A stretch of 64,000 bases of DNA from Bradyrhizobium xenonodulans (GCF_027594865.1 NZ_CP089391.1:3812501-3876500), one strand, 5' to 3'; positions 27,615 to 37,580 are shown, numbered from the stretch's first letter. The notes: generated by a model not told the origin, from the sequence alone. Made by a program: numbers and translations.

Positions 27615-27800
27615 CTATTGGTTGCTCTGCCAGATCAGTACCAGCCCGAAGCCGGCCATGGCTGCGCCATAGCCGGCCCATTGCAGCTGGTTGACCATGA
27701 AGCTCGACCGCGGCCAGGCGACGGTGCCCGTGCCCTGTCCGATCCAGAGCAGCCCGACGGCGAGGGCAAACAGGCCTGCTACAAGCAGAAATCTGCGCAT
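27615..27800 (-). CDS. 61-aa small membrane protein
   Basis: Two hydrophobic helices (FLLVAGLFALAVGLLWIG; YGAAMAGFGLVLIWQ) joined by a short loop. ATG 27800 is preceded by GGGGAGGA. No known domain. The gene ends 21 nt before the SDR start, so the two probably share a transcript. Confidence 0.7.
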   Translation of the reverse strand: MRRFLLVAGLFALAVGLLWIGQGTGTVAWPRSSFMVNQLQWAGYGAAMAGFGLVLIWQSNQ

Positions 27801-27940
27801 GCATTCCTCCCCATCGGTCTGCTTCTGTCGCAGCCCCCGAAATCAACGAAACGCCGCGGGCCACGAAAACTTGCCCGCAGACTAGCCGTAGCTTCGGTTC
27901 GGATACAATGGCCGCGGATGCAAGGCCGCCTGGAGGACGC

Positions 27941-28579
27941 ATGTCCCTGCGCAAAGCGATTCTGGGAACCGCGGCTGCGGCCGTGCTGGTCGCGGCCTAT
28001 GCCGTCGTTCCACGTCGTGCGGATCTACGGGCGTTTGATCCAGCCGAGATGGCGCGGATCGAGACCGCGATGTGGCACGACTATTACGACAAGCGCTACG
28101 CGGCGCTGTTCTACCATCTCTATGCATCGACGCGCATTCAGTTCGGCTTTTCCCCGCTTCAAAGCTTGCAGATCGCGCTCAGCGCGGCCGACGCCGGCAG
28201 GACGTTCCAGCCGACGCGCTCGCGCCGGGAGGCCGACGCGGCCTTGCCGGCCCTCGTGGCCTACTACCGGGCCTTCGCGCCGGCCGCGCCCGTGGCCTTC
28301 GACGTGGGCGAGGCTGCCCGCCTCGAGCTCGACTGGTGGCAGGCGCGCCGCGAGGCGGTGGCCCCGCACGATTATGGCGTCACCATCGTCCGCGTGACGG
28401 CGTTGACCTATGGCAGGAGCGCGGATGATCCCGGCATCCGGCAGTTCGGCCTCGGGCGGGCGGAGGCGATGGCGTTGCGCGACGCGCGGGGCGAGGCCAT
28501 CACCGATGCCGATTGGGCGAAGATCGAGAACGAGCTTGGACAGGCGTACCGATCGTTGAAGGCAAGCGTCGGCCGCTGA
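27941..28579 (+). CDS. Hypothetical exported or anchored protein
   Basis: 212 residues from ATG 27941, preceded by TGGAGGA. The N-terminus SLRKAILGTAAAAVLVAAYAVV is a signal anchor. The rest is soluble, with ARIETAMWHDYYDKRYAALFYHL and repeated Tyr/Trp/Ala segments, and is not recognised as a named family. Nothing in the context gives a role; it is divergent from the 61-aa gene. Confidence 0.72.
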   Translation: MSLRKAILGTAAAAVLVAAYAVVPRRADLRAFDPAEMARIETAMWHDYYDKRYAALFYHLYASTRIQFGFSPLQSLQIALSAADAGRTFQPTRSRREADAALPALVAYYRAFAPAAPVAFDVGEAARLELDWWQARREAVAPHDYGVTIVRVTALTYGRSADDPGIRQFGLGRAEAMALRDARGEAITDADWAKIENELGQAYRSLKASVGR

Positions 28580-28593
28580 CGGCCCACAACGAA

Positions 28594-28618
28594 AAAGCCC
28601 CGGCGATGCCGGGGCTTT
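28594..28618. terminator. Bidirectional terminator hairpin
   Basis: AAAGCCCCGGC (28594-28604) pairs with GCCGGGGCTTT (28608-28618) around GAT. With AA on the 5-prime side and T-runs on both strands it suits the two convergent genes ending at 28579 and 28646. Confidence 0.85.
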
Positions 28619-28645
28619 GACGTCTGAAGTTGAATTCAGATCAGA

Positions 28646-29428
28646 TCAGTACTTCGCGACGACCGGACCGGTCCAGTTGAAGCGGTAGACCAGCGAGGTC
28701 GAGATCGTCTGGTTCCAGCTGTTGGCGCGGATGCTGTTGCCAACCGGGAGGTTGCTGCCGTCGAGCAGTTCATCCTGAGTCTTGGCGTTGTAGAAGGCCG
28801 AACGATACTCGGTCTTCATGAACCAGCCGGGCGACTGGATGCCGAAGATGTTCAGGCTGTTCTCGACGCCGCCGCCGACGAACCAGCCGTTGCGGTTGTA
28901 ACCGTTGAGGTGGGCGCCGACCGGAACGCCTGCGAGGTCGGTGAAGTTGGTGCGACCGAAGTGGGCGCCCGAGTAACCGCCGTTGACGTAGGAGAGAACG
29001 TTCGGAGCGACCAGCCAGCCGAGGCGAACGCCCGCGGCCCACGAGGTCTCCAGCTTCTGGGAGCCCGTGATCTGAAGGAGCGGATCCTGGATGGTGGCGC
29101 GGATGCTGCCGAACTGACCGTCAGCGAACACGCCGGCGACCCAGGTGCTGTTGAACTGCCAGTCGTAGCCGAGACCGACCGTGCCGAACCAGCCCGAGCC
29201 GCCCTGGCGCTGGGTGATCGTCAGCGGGGTGCCCGTTGCGGTATCGACGACACTCTGGTCGGCATTCGAGAGGCCGCCACCGCCACCGCCGAAGATGTAA
29301 AAGCCGGTCCAGTTGGCGACAGGAGCCGCCATCGGAGCCTTCACGTAGGGACGGGCGCCAAGGTCGGCCGCCGAGGCCGAACCGGTCATCGCGGCAACCG
29401 CGGTCAATGCGAGCACAATCTTCTTCAT
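28646..29428 (-). CDS. Omp25/RopB-type outer membrane beta-barrel protein, second copy
   Basis: 260 residues from ATG 29428. Signal peptide MKKIVLALTAVAAMTGSA, then ASAADLGARPYVKAP and NWTGFYIFGGGGGG, the same mature start as the protein at 25939. Strand repeats run to the C-terminal FNWTGPVVAKY. The two copies share family features but diverge in the barrel, and lie about 2 kb apart in opposite orientation. An in-frame start at 29473 is less likely because it precedes the signal peptide. Confidence 0.92.
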   Translation of the reverse strand: MKKIVLALTAVAAMTGSASAADLGARPYVKAPMAAPVANWTGFYIFGGGGGGLSNADQSVVDTATGTPLTITQRQGGSGWFGTVGLGYDWQFNSTWVAGVFADGQFGSIRATIQDPLLQITGSQKLETSWAAGVRLGWLVAPNVLSYVNGGYSGAHFGRTNFTDLAGVPVGAHLNGYNRNGWFVGGGVENSLNIFGIQSPGWFMKTEYRSAFYNAKTQDELLDGSNLPVGNSIRANSWNQTISTSLVYRFNWTGPVVAKY

Positions 29429-29809
29429 TTTAAAATCCCCAACCTTTGGTCTGTCTGGCAGGCGCGAGCGCACTGAAGTCCGAGTGATCTGATGCCCGGA
29501 CTATAGACGCTTTCCACCGAAATGCTGTTGCCGGACAGGCACAGTCGCCGGGAAACACCGCCCTTCCGGGATTTGGGTCGCGATTGCTGAAATCGATAAT
29601 AAATAAGCGGTATCAATGGCTTGGCCTGATTATCAAAAACCGAGATCGAGTAAGCTTTCGTTAGCAATCGGGCTTTGTCCGAAATGGAGGCAATTCTGCC
29701 TCGGCCTTGGCGCCCTGTGAGTCGCTGACCGAGTCGCCGATCGGCTGCGGCCTGCCGCAAACAAAAAGCCCCGGCCTTGGGCCGGGGCTTTGGACGAAAG
29801 GTCGCTGCC
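29429..29809 (-). terminator. Intergenic region with parE terminator and AT-rich promoter region
   Basis: AAAGCCCCGGC (29765-29775) and GCCGGGGCTTT (29781-29791) form an 11-bp stem just past the parE stop; on the minus strand it ends in TTTTT, an intrinsic terminator. From about 29580 to 29690 the sequence is unusually AT-rich for the window and should hold the promoter of the Omp25-like gene. I see no gene here. Confidence 0.7.
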
Positions 29810-31849
29810 TCAGACGTCCAGCAGTTCCTCACTGGCAAATTCCGCCTTGTCCGTAATGAAGGCGAAGCGCGCCTCGGCCTTGGTACCCATCAGCCGCTCG
29901 ACCGAATCCGCCGTGGTGTCACGGTCGTCGGCGAGCAGCACCACCTTGAGCAGCGTCCGCTTGCTCGGATCCATGGTGGTTTCCTTGAGCTGCGCCGGCA
30001 TCATCTCGCCGAGGCCTTTGAAGCGGTTCACCTCGACCTTGGCGTTGGCGTTGAACGTGCTCTTGATCAGCTCTTCCTTGTGCTTGTCGTCGCGCGCATA
30101 GACCGATTTGGTGCCGTGGGTCAGCTTGTAGAGCGGCGGCACGGCGAGGAAGAGGTGGCCTTCGTCGATCAGCCGCGGCATCTGCCGGTAGAAGAACGTG
30201 ATCAGCAGCGAAGCGATATGGGCGCCGTCGACATCGGCGTCGGTCATGATGATGATGCGCTGATAGCGCAGATCCTCTTCGCGATAATGCGCAAGCTGGC
30301 CGCAGCCGATCGCCTGCACGAGATCGGAGAGCTGGGCGTTCGCCGTCAGCTTGTCCTTGCCGGCGGAGGCGACGTTGAGAATCTTGCCGCGCAACGGCAG
30401 CACGGCCTGGGTCTTGCGGTCGCGCGCCTGCTTGGCGCTGCCGCCTGCCGAGTCACCCTCGACGATGAAGAGCTCGGAGCCTTCGGTGCCGGCATCGGTG
30501 CAGTCGGCAAGCTTGCCCGGAAGGCGCAGCTTCTTGCCGGCGGTCTTGCGCGCCGTTTCCTTTTCCTGGCGGCGGCGCAGCCGCTCCTCGGCGCGGTCGA
30601 TCACGAAGTCGAGCAGCCGGTTGGCCATGTTTGGATTGCCCGACAGCCAATGGTCGAACGGATCCTTCATCGCCTGCTCGACGATGCGCTGCGCTTCCGC
30701 GGTGGCGAGACGATCCTTGGTCTGGCCCTGGAATTCAGGCTCGCGCACGAACACCGAGAGCATCACGGCGGCACCCACCATCACGTCTTCCGACGTGATG
30801 GACGCGGCGCGCTTGCCCTGGCCGACGCGCTCGGCGTGATCCTTCAGGCCGCGCAGCAGCGCACTGCGCAGGCCGGATTCGTGCGTGCCGCCGTCGGGCG
30901 TCGGAACGGTGTTGGTGTAGGAGGACAGGAAGCCGTCGGCATCCGCGGTCCAGGCGACCGCCCATTCGCAGGCGCCATGCGCGCCGTTGCGGCCCGACTT
31001 GCCGGAGAAGATATCCGGATGCACCAGGGTGTCGGCGTGGATCGCGGCGGCAAGGTAATCCTTGAGGCCGCCGGGGAAGTGGAAGGTCGCCTCCGCCGGC
31101 ACGTCCTCGACGCCCTTGAGCAGTTCGGGCGCACAATTCCAGCGGATCTCGACACCGCCGAACAGATACGCCTTCGAGCGCGTCATCTTGAACAGGCGCT
31201 GCGGCTTGAACGCGGCCTTAGGTCCGAAGATGTCGGTGTCGGGCTTGAAGCGCACGCGCGTGCCGCGGCGGTTGTTGACCTTGCCGAGATCCTCGAGCTT
31301 GCCCTTCGGATGGCCGCGCTCGAACGTCATGCGGTAGAGCTTCTGGCTGCGCGCGACCTCGACCTCGAGCAGCGAGGAGAGGGCGTTCACGACGGAGATG
31401 CCGACGCCGTGCAGGCCGCCCGAGGTCTCGTAAACCTTGGAGTCGAACTTGCCGCCCGAATGCAGCGTGCACATGATGACTTCGAGCGCCGACTTCTTCG
31501 GGAACTTCGGATGCGGATCGATCGGGATGCCGCGGCCGTTGTCGATGACCGTCAGGAAGCCGTCCGCGCTCAGATCGACGCCGATGAAGGTCGCGTGTCC
31601 CGCCAGCGCCTCGTCCATCGAGTTGTCGATGACCTCCGCGAAGAGATGATGCAGCGCCTTCTCGTCGGTGCCGCCGATATACATGCCGGGCCGGCGCCGT
31701 ACAGGTTCCAGGCCTTCGAGCACCTCGATGTCAGCCGCGGTGTAGTCGGCTTCTCCGCCGCTTCCACGCGAAGCCGCCTTGGCGGCCGTGCGAGGCTTTT
31801 GCTCGTCAGCGGGGAACAGGTCTGCTTTGGTTTTCAACTGCTTGGACAT
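29810..31849 (-). CDS. parE: DNA topoisomerase IV subunit B
   Basis: 679 residues. GHKL ATPase domain with EVIDNSMDEALAG, DNGRGIPIDPHPKFPKKSALE and HGVGISVVNALS; TOPRIM domain with LFIVEGDSAGGSAKQARDR, PLRGKILNV and MTDADVDGAHI. It forms a heterotetramer with ParC (not in the window) and decatenates daughter chromosomes. ParE is preferred over GyrB from length and the short C-terminal part. Its own terminator follows. Confidence 0.93.
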   Translation of the reverse strand: MSKQLKTKADLFPADEQKPRTAAKAASRGSGGEADYTAADIEVLEGLEPVRRRPGMYIGGTDEKALHHLFAEVIDNSMDEALAGHATFIGVDLSADGFLTVIDNGRGIPIDPHPKFPKKSALEVIMCTLHSGGKFDSKVYETSGGLHGVGISVVNALSSLLEVEVARSQKLYRMTFERGHPKGKLEDLGKVNNRRGTRVRFKPDTDIFGPKAAFKPQRLFKMTRSKAYLFGGVEIRWNCAPELLKGVEDVPAEATFHFPGGLKDYLAAAIHADTLVHPDIFSGKSGRNGAHGACEWAVAWTADADGFLSSYTNTVPTPDGGTHESGLRSALLRGLKDHAERVGQGKRAASITSEDVMVGAAVMLSVFVREPEFQGQTKDRLATAEAQRIVEQAMKDPFDHWLSGNPNMANRLLDFVIDRAEERLRRRQEKETARKTAGKKLRLPGKLADCTDAGTEGSELFIVEGDSAGGSAKQARDRKTQAVLPLRGKILNVASAGKDKLTANAQLSDLVQAIGCGQLAHYREEDLRYQRIIIMTDADVDGAHIASLLITFFYRQMPRLIDEGHLFLAVPPLYKLTHGTKSVYARDDKHKEELIKSTFNANAKVEVNRFKGLGEMMPAQLKETTMDPSKRTLLKVVLLADDRDTTADSVERLMGTKAEARFAFITDKAEFASEELLDV

Positions 31850-32037
31850 ATATCTTGATGTGCTTTGAGGGCCGCGGACGCGGCGAATCGGTTAGGCAGA
31901 CTATGCCACGGCTGACCTGTTGAGGTCACCGCGTGCCGGCCAGGCGGGTGTGGGTGGGAGCCAATCCCGGCGATTTTACGCCGCAGGCCCACCAATTCCC
32001 GGCAATGTGACGTCTGGGCCCGGTTTGGGCCGGGCTT

Positions 32038-32054
32038 TGTGACTTGATGTCACA
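32038..32054 (+). promoter_or_regulatory. Palindrome upstream of the DedA gene
   Basis: TGTGAC-TTGAT-GTCACA is a perfect 6-bp inverted repeat 66 nt before the dedA start. It looks like a Crp/Fnr-family site, but the spacing (TGTGA-N7-TCACA) is one base longer than a Crp box. The 270-bp gap also has GCCCGG/CCGGGC at about 32018-32035, a possible hairpin. Confidence 0.4.
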
Positions 32055-32120
32055 CAACCCCTTGGCTTACCAGTCTTTTTATCTGACAGGACCGTGACGG
32101 GGCGGGGAAGGCAATCTGGA

Positions 32121-32651
32121 ATGGAGCAGTACGCGCACGCACTGGCCGACTTCGTGCGCGCTCACCAGGTCTGGGCAGCCCCGATCGTGTTCCTGCTCGC
32201 GTTCGGGGAGTCGCTGGCTTTCATCTCGCTGCTGATCCCGGCCTGGGGCGCGCTGGTTGCGATCGGCGCTCTGATCGGCGTCAGCGGCATCAGCTTCTAC
32301 CCGGTCTGGATCGCCGGCGGCATCGGGGCTGCGCTCGGCGACTGGGTCTCCTACTGGTTCGGCTATCGCTACAAGGAGCAGGTCGCGCAGATGTGGCCGC
32401 TCTCGCGCTATCCGGAACTGCTGCCCAAGGGCGAGGCCTTCGTGCGGAGCTGGGGCGTGCCCAGCATCTTCATCGGCCGCTTCTTCGGCCCCTTGCGCGC
32501 GTCGGTGCCGCTCGCAGCCGGCATCTTCGAGATGCCCTATTGGAGCTTTCAGACCGCCAATTTCGTTTCGGCGCTGGTCTGGTCGGCGGCGCTGCTGCTG
32601 TTCGGCGACGTGATCGCCAAGGTCATGGAATGGATCTGGCGGGTCATTTGA
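32121..32651 (+). CDS. DedA family membrane protein
   Basis: 176 residues from ATG 32121. Hydrophobic helices plus FGESLAFISLLIPAWGAL (the re-entrant E-x-x-x-P-x-P-type region), GALIGVSGISFYPVWIAGGIGAALGDWVSYW and FIGRFFGPLRASVPLAAG, which match the DedA/SNARE-associated family. These proteins help undecaprenyl-phosphate or lipid flipping at the inner membrane. An in-frame GTG at 32094 is less likely. After it, 32652-32875 holds no recognisable gene. Confidence 0.88.
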   Translation: MEQYAHALADFVRAHQVWAAPIVFLLAFGESLAFISLLIPAWGALVAIGALIGVSGISFYPVWIAGGIGAALGDWVSYWFGYRYKEQVAQMWPLSRYPELLPKGEAFVRSWGVPSIFIGRFFGPLRASVPLAAGIFEMPYWSFQTANFVSALVWSAALLLFGDVIAKVMEWIWRVI

Positions 32652-32875
32652 CGCCGGAAGCTTGACGGGAACCACGCTTGGCCTTATAGCCGCGCGCCAT
32701 GATCAACGCCGCGACCATTCTGTTCGCCCGTCGCCGCCGCCGCAGTCTTGCGGTTTGGGCGGTCGATCGCGTTTGAGATCATCGTCTTTGCCGCTGGATC
32801 CGATCCGCGGCATTCTCTCTCCTGTCAGCGCGATCTGATCCGGCGGCCCCCAAGGAGGCCCAGCAGGAGACCACG

Positions 32876-33544
32876 ATGTACACGCCACCCTTTTTCAAGC
32901 AGGACCGCACCGCGAGCCTGAAATTTGCCGAGGAACGCGGTTTCGGCACCATGTGCGCGTTCGACGGTCAGAAGCCGGTCGCTTCGCCGCTGCCGTTCTA
33001 TTTGACCTATGCCGCCGACGGCACGCCGCAGGCCGCCTTTCATGTCGCCCGTCACAATCCGCTGCTAAAGCTTGCGGGAGGCGATGCGTCCTGGCTGCTC
33101 GCGGTCAACGGCCCCGATGCCTATGTATCGCCCGACTGGTACGTCTCGCCGGATCAGGTGCCGACCTGGCTGTACCAATCGGTGCATCTGAGCGGGCCGG
33201 TGCGGCTGCTGTCAGACGATGAGCTGGCGGTGCAGATCGACACGCTCAGCGACAAGTTCGAGAGCTGGTTGCTGCCCAAGAAGCCCTGGACATCAGGCAA
33301 GATGACGGCGGGCCGGCTCGAGGCCATGAAGAAGGGGATCGTGGGTCTGGTCATGACGGTTGAGGAGATCGAAGGCAGCTTCAAGCTCAACCAGCACAAG
33401 TCCGACGCCGACTATACGGCAATCGCCAATGCGCTCGGCGCGCAAGCCCACGCCGACGCCAGAGAGATCGCGCAACTGATGCAGGACGTGAGGCCGGAAG
33501 CCTTCGCGGCCGAAACCAACAAGCTCGAAAGGAGCGTGCCATGA
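32876..33544 (+). CDS. PaiB-like FMN-binding protein
   Basis: 222 residues beginning [11 protein letters not shown], the diagnostic start of the PaiB family, with [33 protein letters not shown] and a C-terminal [18 protein letters not shown]. PaiB binds FMN in a split-barrel fold and in Bacillus acts as a negative regulator of protease genes; the biochemical role in proteobacteria is unknown. Its stop overlaps the argC start by 4 nt (ATGA), so the two are translationally coupled. Confidence 0.88.
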   Translation: MYTPPFFKQDRTASLKFAEERGFGTMCAFDGQKPVASPLPFYLTYAADGTPQAAFHVARHNPLLKLAGGDASWLLAVNGPDAYVSPDWYVSPDQVPTWLYQSVHLSGPVRLLSDDELAVQIDTLSDKFESWLLPKKPWTSGKMTAGRLEAMKKGIVGLVMTVEEIEGSFKLNQHKSDADYTAIANALGAQAHADAREIAQLMQDVRPEAFAAETNKLERSVP

Positions 33545-34539
33545 GCCTTTCTGAAACCAGTCTCACGGAAACCGCGAAAGCCCCGACCTCCGGCGCGGCC
33601 AAAAAGCCCGCCACCGTCTTCGTCGACGGCGGCTCCGGCACCACCGGCCTCGGCATCAACGAGCGGCTCAAGCTCCAGAGCGACGTCGTCGTGAAGACGA
33701 TTGCGGACGATAAGCGCAAGGACCCCGCGGCCAAGAAGGCGCTGATGGAGGAGGTCGATCTCGTCATCCTCTGCCTGCCCGACGAGGCCGCGAAGGAAAC
33801 CGTCGCGCTGGTCGATAGCATGGGCCCATCGGGGCCGAAGGTGCTGGACGCTTCGACCGCCTACCGGGTTGCGCCCGACTGGGCCTATGGTTTTGCCGAG
33901 ATGACGCCGGAGCAGGCCGGCAAGATCAGGGCCGCCAGAAAAGTCTCCAACCCCGGCTGCTATCCGACCGGCGGCATCGCGCTGCTGCGGCCGATCGTCG
34001 ATGCTGGTCTTTTGCCTTCTGACTATCCTGTCACCGTGAATGCGGTGAGCGGCTATTCCGGCGGCGGCAAGTCGATGATCGCGAGTTTTGAGGACGGTAG
34101 TGCGCCGTCCTTCGAGCTCTACGGCCTCGGCTTCGAGCACAAGCATCTGCCGGAGCTGCAGCTCTACTCGAACCTGACGCGGCGGCCGATCTTCATCCCC
34201 TCGGTCGCCAACTATCGGCAGGGCATGCTGGTCTCGGTGCCGCTCCAGCTCGACACGCTGCCGGGCAAGCCCACTGGAGCCGACCTGCAGGCTGCGCTCG
34301 CAAAACGCTACGCTGGCTCGAAATATGTGTCGGTGATGCCGCTTCAGAACGAGACGACCAAGGGCGGCAAGCTCGAGCCGGAAGCGCTCAACGAGACCAA
34401 CATGCTCGAACTCTACGTCTTCGCCAGTGACAAATATCACCAGGCGGTGCTGGTCGCGCGGCTCGATAATCTCGGCAAGGGCGCGTCCGGTGCGGCCGTG
34501 CAGAACATGCGGCTGATGCTGGGATTGCCGGAGGAGTAG
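33541..34539 (+). CDS. argC: N-acetyl-gamma-glutamyl-phosphate reductase, type 2
   Basis: 332 residues. The first 24 residues are a non-conserved extension; then [17 protein letters not shown] (NADP fold), [19 protein letters not shown] and [12 protein letters not shown] with the catalytic Cys140. The protein is of the short type 2 class found in alphaproteobacteria. It reduces N-acetylglutamyl-5-phosphate to the semialdehyde in arginine synthesis. It overlaps the PaiB-like gene by 4 nt; no other arg genes lie near. Confidence 0.93.
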   Translation: MSLSETSLTETAKAPTSGAAKKPATVFVDGGSGTTGLGINERLKLQSDVVVKTIADDKRKDPAAKKALMEEVDLVILCLPDEAAKETVALVDSMGPSGPKVLDASTAYRVAPDWAYGFAEMTPEQAGKIRAARKVSNPGCYPTGGIALLRPIVDAGLLPSDYPVTVNAVSGYSGGGKSMIASFEDGSAPSFELYGLGFEHKHLPELQLYSNLTRRPIFIPSVANYRQGMLVSVPLQLDTLPGKPTGADLQAALAKRYAGSKYVSVMPLQNETTKGGKLEPEALNETNMLELYVFASDKYHQAVLVARLDNLGKGASGAAVQNMRLMLGLPEE

Positions 34540-34548
34540 GGCAGGTTC

Positions 34549-34628
34549 GTGCCCCGGACGCAGCGCAGCACTTCCCTGGCGATGCGAAGCATCGTCCAGA
34601 GTGATGCGCTGCAGAGCCGGGCCCCGTC
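34549..34628. repeat. Palindromic intergenic repeat
   Basis: GTGCCCCGGACGCAGCGCA at the left and TGCGCTGCAGAGCCGGG at the right are imperfect reverse complements, with an inner hairpin GATGC-GAA-GCATC at 34581-34593. No coding capacity. It resembles the GCAGCGCA-type repeats scattered in Bradyrhizobium genomes and separates argC from the convergent small gene. Confidence 0.65.
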
Positions 34629-34631
34629 ATT

Positions 34632-34976
34632 TCAACGCAAGATGATATCGGCAGGAAACGCTCGAACGGGGCGGCCGGCGCAGACATTGCTGCGGGCCAC
34701 CATTGCGTCGTGGTGCAGCTTGTCGATCTCGCTGAGCGAGCGGCTGGAGATCTCGCACATTTCCTGATGGTCCTGCGCGTAGGCGCGTAGGGTGCTCCAG
34801 GCGAACGATGCGCGGATGTAGGCGTCACAGCGGTCCGGCATCAATCCGCGGTTCATCGGCCTTGTGGCCTCCACGGCCTCGCTGCGCAGACGGGTCAATT
34901 CGGGGCACTGAGCTTGTGCCGCGCCGCCAAATCCGGCAAGCGCGATCATTGCGACGGCTGGCAAAAGGGTCCGCAT
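34632..34976 (-). CDS. Hypothetical exported protein
   Basis: 114 residues from ATG 34976, which begins a signal peptide (MRTLLPAVAMIALAGFGG, cleavage near AQA-Q). The longer open frame upstream lacks coding character. The mature part has three cysteines (CPEL, RCDAY, MCEI, with a fourth near the end, NVCAG), which could form disulfides in the periplasm. No known domain. Confidence 0.7.
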   Translation of the reverse strand: MRTLLPAVAMIALAGFGGAAQAQCPELTRLRSEAVEATRPMNRGLMPDRCDAYIRASFAWSTLRAYAQDHQEMCEISSRSLSEIDKLHHDAMVARSNVCAGRPVRAFPADIILR

Positions 34977-35059
34977 CGGGAAATCCCTTCGCATCGGATG
35001 TCTCGGCCCGCGCGACGATATCGCGGATCGCAGGGGCGTGCAGCTGTTTTCCCGATGCC

Positions 35060-35458
35060 TCAAAACACCTTGAAGATCGCCAGCGCCAGCACGGCCTGCG
35101 CGAGGAAGCCGACGGTGAAGGCGAGGGTACGGAACACCGGGATGCCCAGCGCATAGACGATCAGATGCGCGACGCGCGACCAGAAATAGACGGCGCAGGC
35201 GAGCACGGTCCATTGGGTGGAATAGTCGATCGCGTTCAGGATCAGCACCAGCGGCGCGAACAGCACGAGGTTCTCGACCGCGTTGTCATGGGCGAACATC
35301 AGGCGGTTGGCCCATTCGGCCTGCGGCTTGTCGCCGCGCGAGGGATTGGCCATGGCGCCGCTGAGGCCGCGAACCTGACAGCGGTTGATGGTGTAGGGAA
35401 TCCAGAGGATGCCGGTCAGGATCACCGTCAGTGTCAGCCAGAACAATTCACGCGTCAT
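35060..35458 (-). CDS. MAPEG family membrane protein
   Basis: 132 residues with four hydrophobic helices. RLMFAHDNAVENLVLFAPLVLIL holds the MAPEG N-x-x-E-N motif, and VYFWSRVAHLIVYALGIPVFRTL is the typical second half. Related proteins use glutathione in lipid or xenobiotic chemistry. This is the second MAPEG gene in the window. It lies just downstream of phaC on the same strand, 58 nt after its stop. Confidence 0.83.
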   Translation of the reverse strand: MTRELFWLTLTVILTGILWIPYTINRCQVRGLSGAMANPSRGDKPQAEWANRLMFAHDNAVENLVLFAPLVLILNAIDYSTQWTVLACAVYFWSRVAHLIVYALGIPVFRTLAFTVGFLAQAVLALAIFKVF

Positions 35459-35516
35459 AACCCGGTCCCCTTCGATATCGATGTCGTGAGCTTATACGAG
35501 CGCGCGCCTCATTGCG

Positions 35517-37325
35517 CTATGCGCGAACCCTGACATAGCTGCCGGGCGCGTCCTCGATCGGGGGCAGGGCATCGGTGCCGACCACGCGCGCCGGGACTTC
35601 CTCGGGATCGAGGCTGCCCAGCCATTCGCGCCAGTCCGGCCACCACGAGCCCTTGTGCTCAACCGCGCCCTTCAACCATTCGGCGACGGTGACGTCCTTG
35701 ACGTTGTCGTTGGTCCAGTACTGGTACTTGTTCGAGGCGGGCGGGTTGACGACGCCGGCGATGTGGCCCGAGCCCGACAGCACGTATTTCACGGGGCCGC
35801 CGAAGAATTGCGAGCCGTAGAGCACAGACTCGGCCGGCGCGATGTGGTCCTCGCGGGTGGCGAGGTTGTAGACGGGGAGCTTGACCTTGGAGAGATCGAG
35901 CAGCGTGTTGTCGAGCACCATCGTGCCGGTGGAGAGCCGGTTCTCCAGATAGCAGTTGCGCAGATAGTAGGAATGGTTCGACGCGGTCATGCGCGTCGCA
36001 TCCGAATTCCAGTGCAACAGGTCGAATGCGCTCGGCTGCTGGCCCTTCAGATAGTTGCTGACGACGTAGGACCAGATCAGATCGTTGGAGCGCAGCATGT
36101 TGAAGGCCATCGCCATCTTCGAGCCTTCGAGCACGCCCGCCGCCTTCATGTCCTGCTCGAGGGCTGCGATCTGCTCCTCGTCGACGAACACGAGGAGGTC
36201 GCCGGCATGGGTGAAGTCGACCTGGGCCGCGAAGAACGTCGCCGACGCCACGCGCTGGCGGCGCTTCTCGGCGAGCCAGGCCAGCGTGGTCGCGAGCATC
36301 GTGCCGCCGACGCAATAGCCGGCCGTGTGCACCTTCATCTCGCCGGTGACCTTCTCGATCACGTCCATCGCCTTGAGCGGGCCTTCCTTCATGTAGTCTT
36401 CCCAGCTCTTGTTGCCGAGCCGCTTGTCCGGATTGACCCATGAGATCACGAACACGGTGATGCCCTGGTCGACGCACCACTTGATGTAGGATTTCTCCGG
36501 CTTGAGATCGAGGATGTAGAACTTGTTGATCCAGGGTGGCACGATCAGGAGCGGCGTGCGCAGCACGTTCTCCGTGGTCGGCGAATACTGGATCAGCTGC
36601 ATCATCTCGTTCTGGTAGATCACCTTGCCCGGCGTCGTCGCCATGTTGACGCCGACGACGAGATTGTCCGGATTGGACTGGCGGATCTTCAACATGCCCT
36701 TGCCGGCCGCGATGTCCTCGGCCAGCATCTTGAGGCCGCGCGCCAGATTCCCGCCGCTGCTCGCCATCGTCTCGCGCAGCACTTCCGGATTGGTCAGCAC
36801 GAAATTCGAGGGCGACAGGGCGTTGGTGACCTGCTGGATGTAGAACTCCGCCTTGCGGCGGGTGCGTGGATCGAGCCCGTCGGCATCGCGCACCAGCTCC
36901 TGCGCCCATTTGGTCGTGAGCAAATAGAGCTGCATCACGAAATCGAAGAACTGGTTCGATTTCCATTCCGGATCGGCAAAGCGCTTGTCGCGCGGCGAGG
37001 GCGCGATCGCGGGCGGGGCGTCCTGGCCGGCCATACGGCGGGCCGCCGAGCCCCAGAGGTCGAGATAGTCCTTGGCGAGCTTGGTCTGGAGATCGGATGA
37101 GCGCGAGCTGTCCGACAGCCAGTATTCGGCGACCGACGTGAAGGTCTTGACCACTTCCGTGAGCTCGGCCGGCGGGCGGTCCTGCACCTCGCCGCTCTCG
37201 CGTGGCTTCAGATACGCGGCGAGCGCCTTGCCGCCGCTCTCCATCGCCCGCGCGACATTCATCGCGAAGGCTTCCGCATCGAACTTCGTCTCGGATTTGG
37301 GTGCGTCGGTCGTGGTGGTGCTCAT
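35517..37325 (-). CDS. phaC: Class I poly(3-hydroxyalkanoate) synthase
   Basis: 602 residues. The lipase-like box HTAGYCVGGTM has the nucleophilic Cys338 instead of Ser, the Asp appears in YNLATREDHIAP, and the His in GSGHIAGVVNPP. WNSDATRM and the long N-terminal domain (about 1-200) are typical of class I enzymes. It polymerises 3-hydroxyacyl-CoA into storage granules. phaA/phaB are not in the window. A 255-bp gap follows upstream to the lipoprotein gene. Confidence 0.94.
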   Translation of the reverse strand: MSTTTTDAPKSETKFDAEAFAMNVARAMESGGKALAAYLKPRESGEVQDRPPAELTEVVKTFTSVAEYWLSDSSRSSDLQTKLAKDYLDLWGSAARRMAGQDAPPAIAPSPRDKRFADPEWKSNQFFDFVMQLYLLTTKWAQELVRDADGLDPRTRRKAEFYIQQVTNALSPSNFVLTNPEVLRETMASSGGNLARGLKMLAEDIAAGKGMLKIRQSNPDNLVVGVNMATTPGKVIYQNEMMQLIQYSPTTENVLRTPLLIVPPWINKFYILDLKPEKSYIKWCVDQGITVFVISWVNPDKRLGNKSWEDYMKEGPLKAMDVIEKVTGEMKVHTAGYCVGGTMLATTLAWLAEKRRQRVASATFFAAQVDFTHAGDLLVFVDEEQIAALEQDMKAAGVLEGSKMAMAFNMLRSNDLIWSYVVSNYLKGQQPSAFDLLHWNSDATRMTASNHSYYLRNCYLENRLSTGTMVLDNTLLDLSKVKLPVYNLATREDHIAPAESVLYGSQFFGGPVKYVLSGSGHIAGVVNPPASNKYQYWTNDNVKDVTVAEWLKGAVEHKGSWWPDWREWLGSLDPEEVPARVVGTDALPPIEDAPGSYVRVRA

Positions 37326-37580
37326 GAGCAGAACAGTAACGATTCATTCCGTATTCGTCACCGCGAAGCTCGCATGTTAGGCGTTAAACACGCTCCAAGA
37401 TGTGCTGCACTGCGACAAGACTTCTTGCTTTGGTCACAATCAGGGTGCAACTCTTGGACCATTGGGGCCTTGGATGTTTTCTCGCTCGTACCGTTGTGGG
37501 CAGCAATGGTTTGAGCTTGGGCAGGTTGTTGGGATAAGCTCCCGTCAACCTGGCGTTGGGACGAGTAGGGGATTTCCCAG

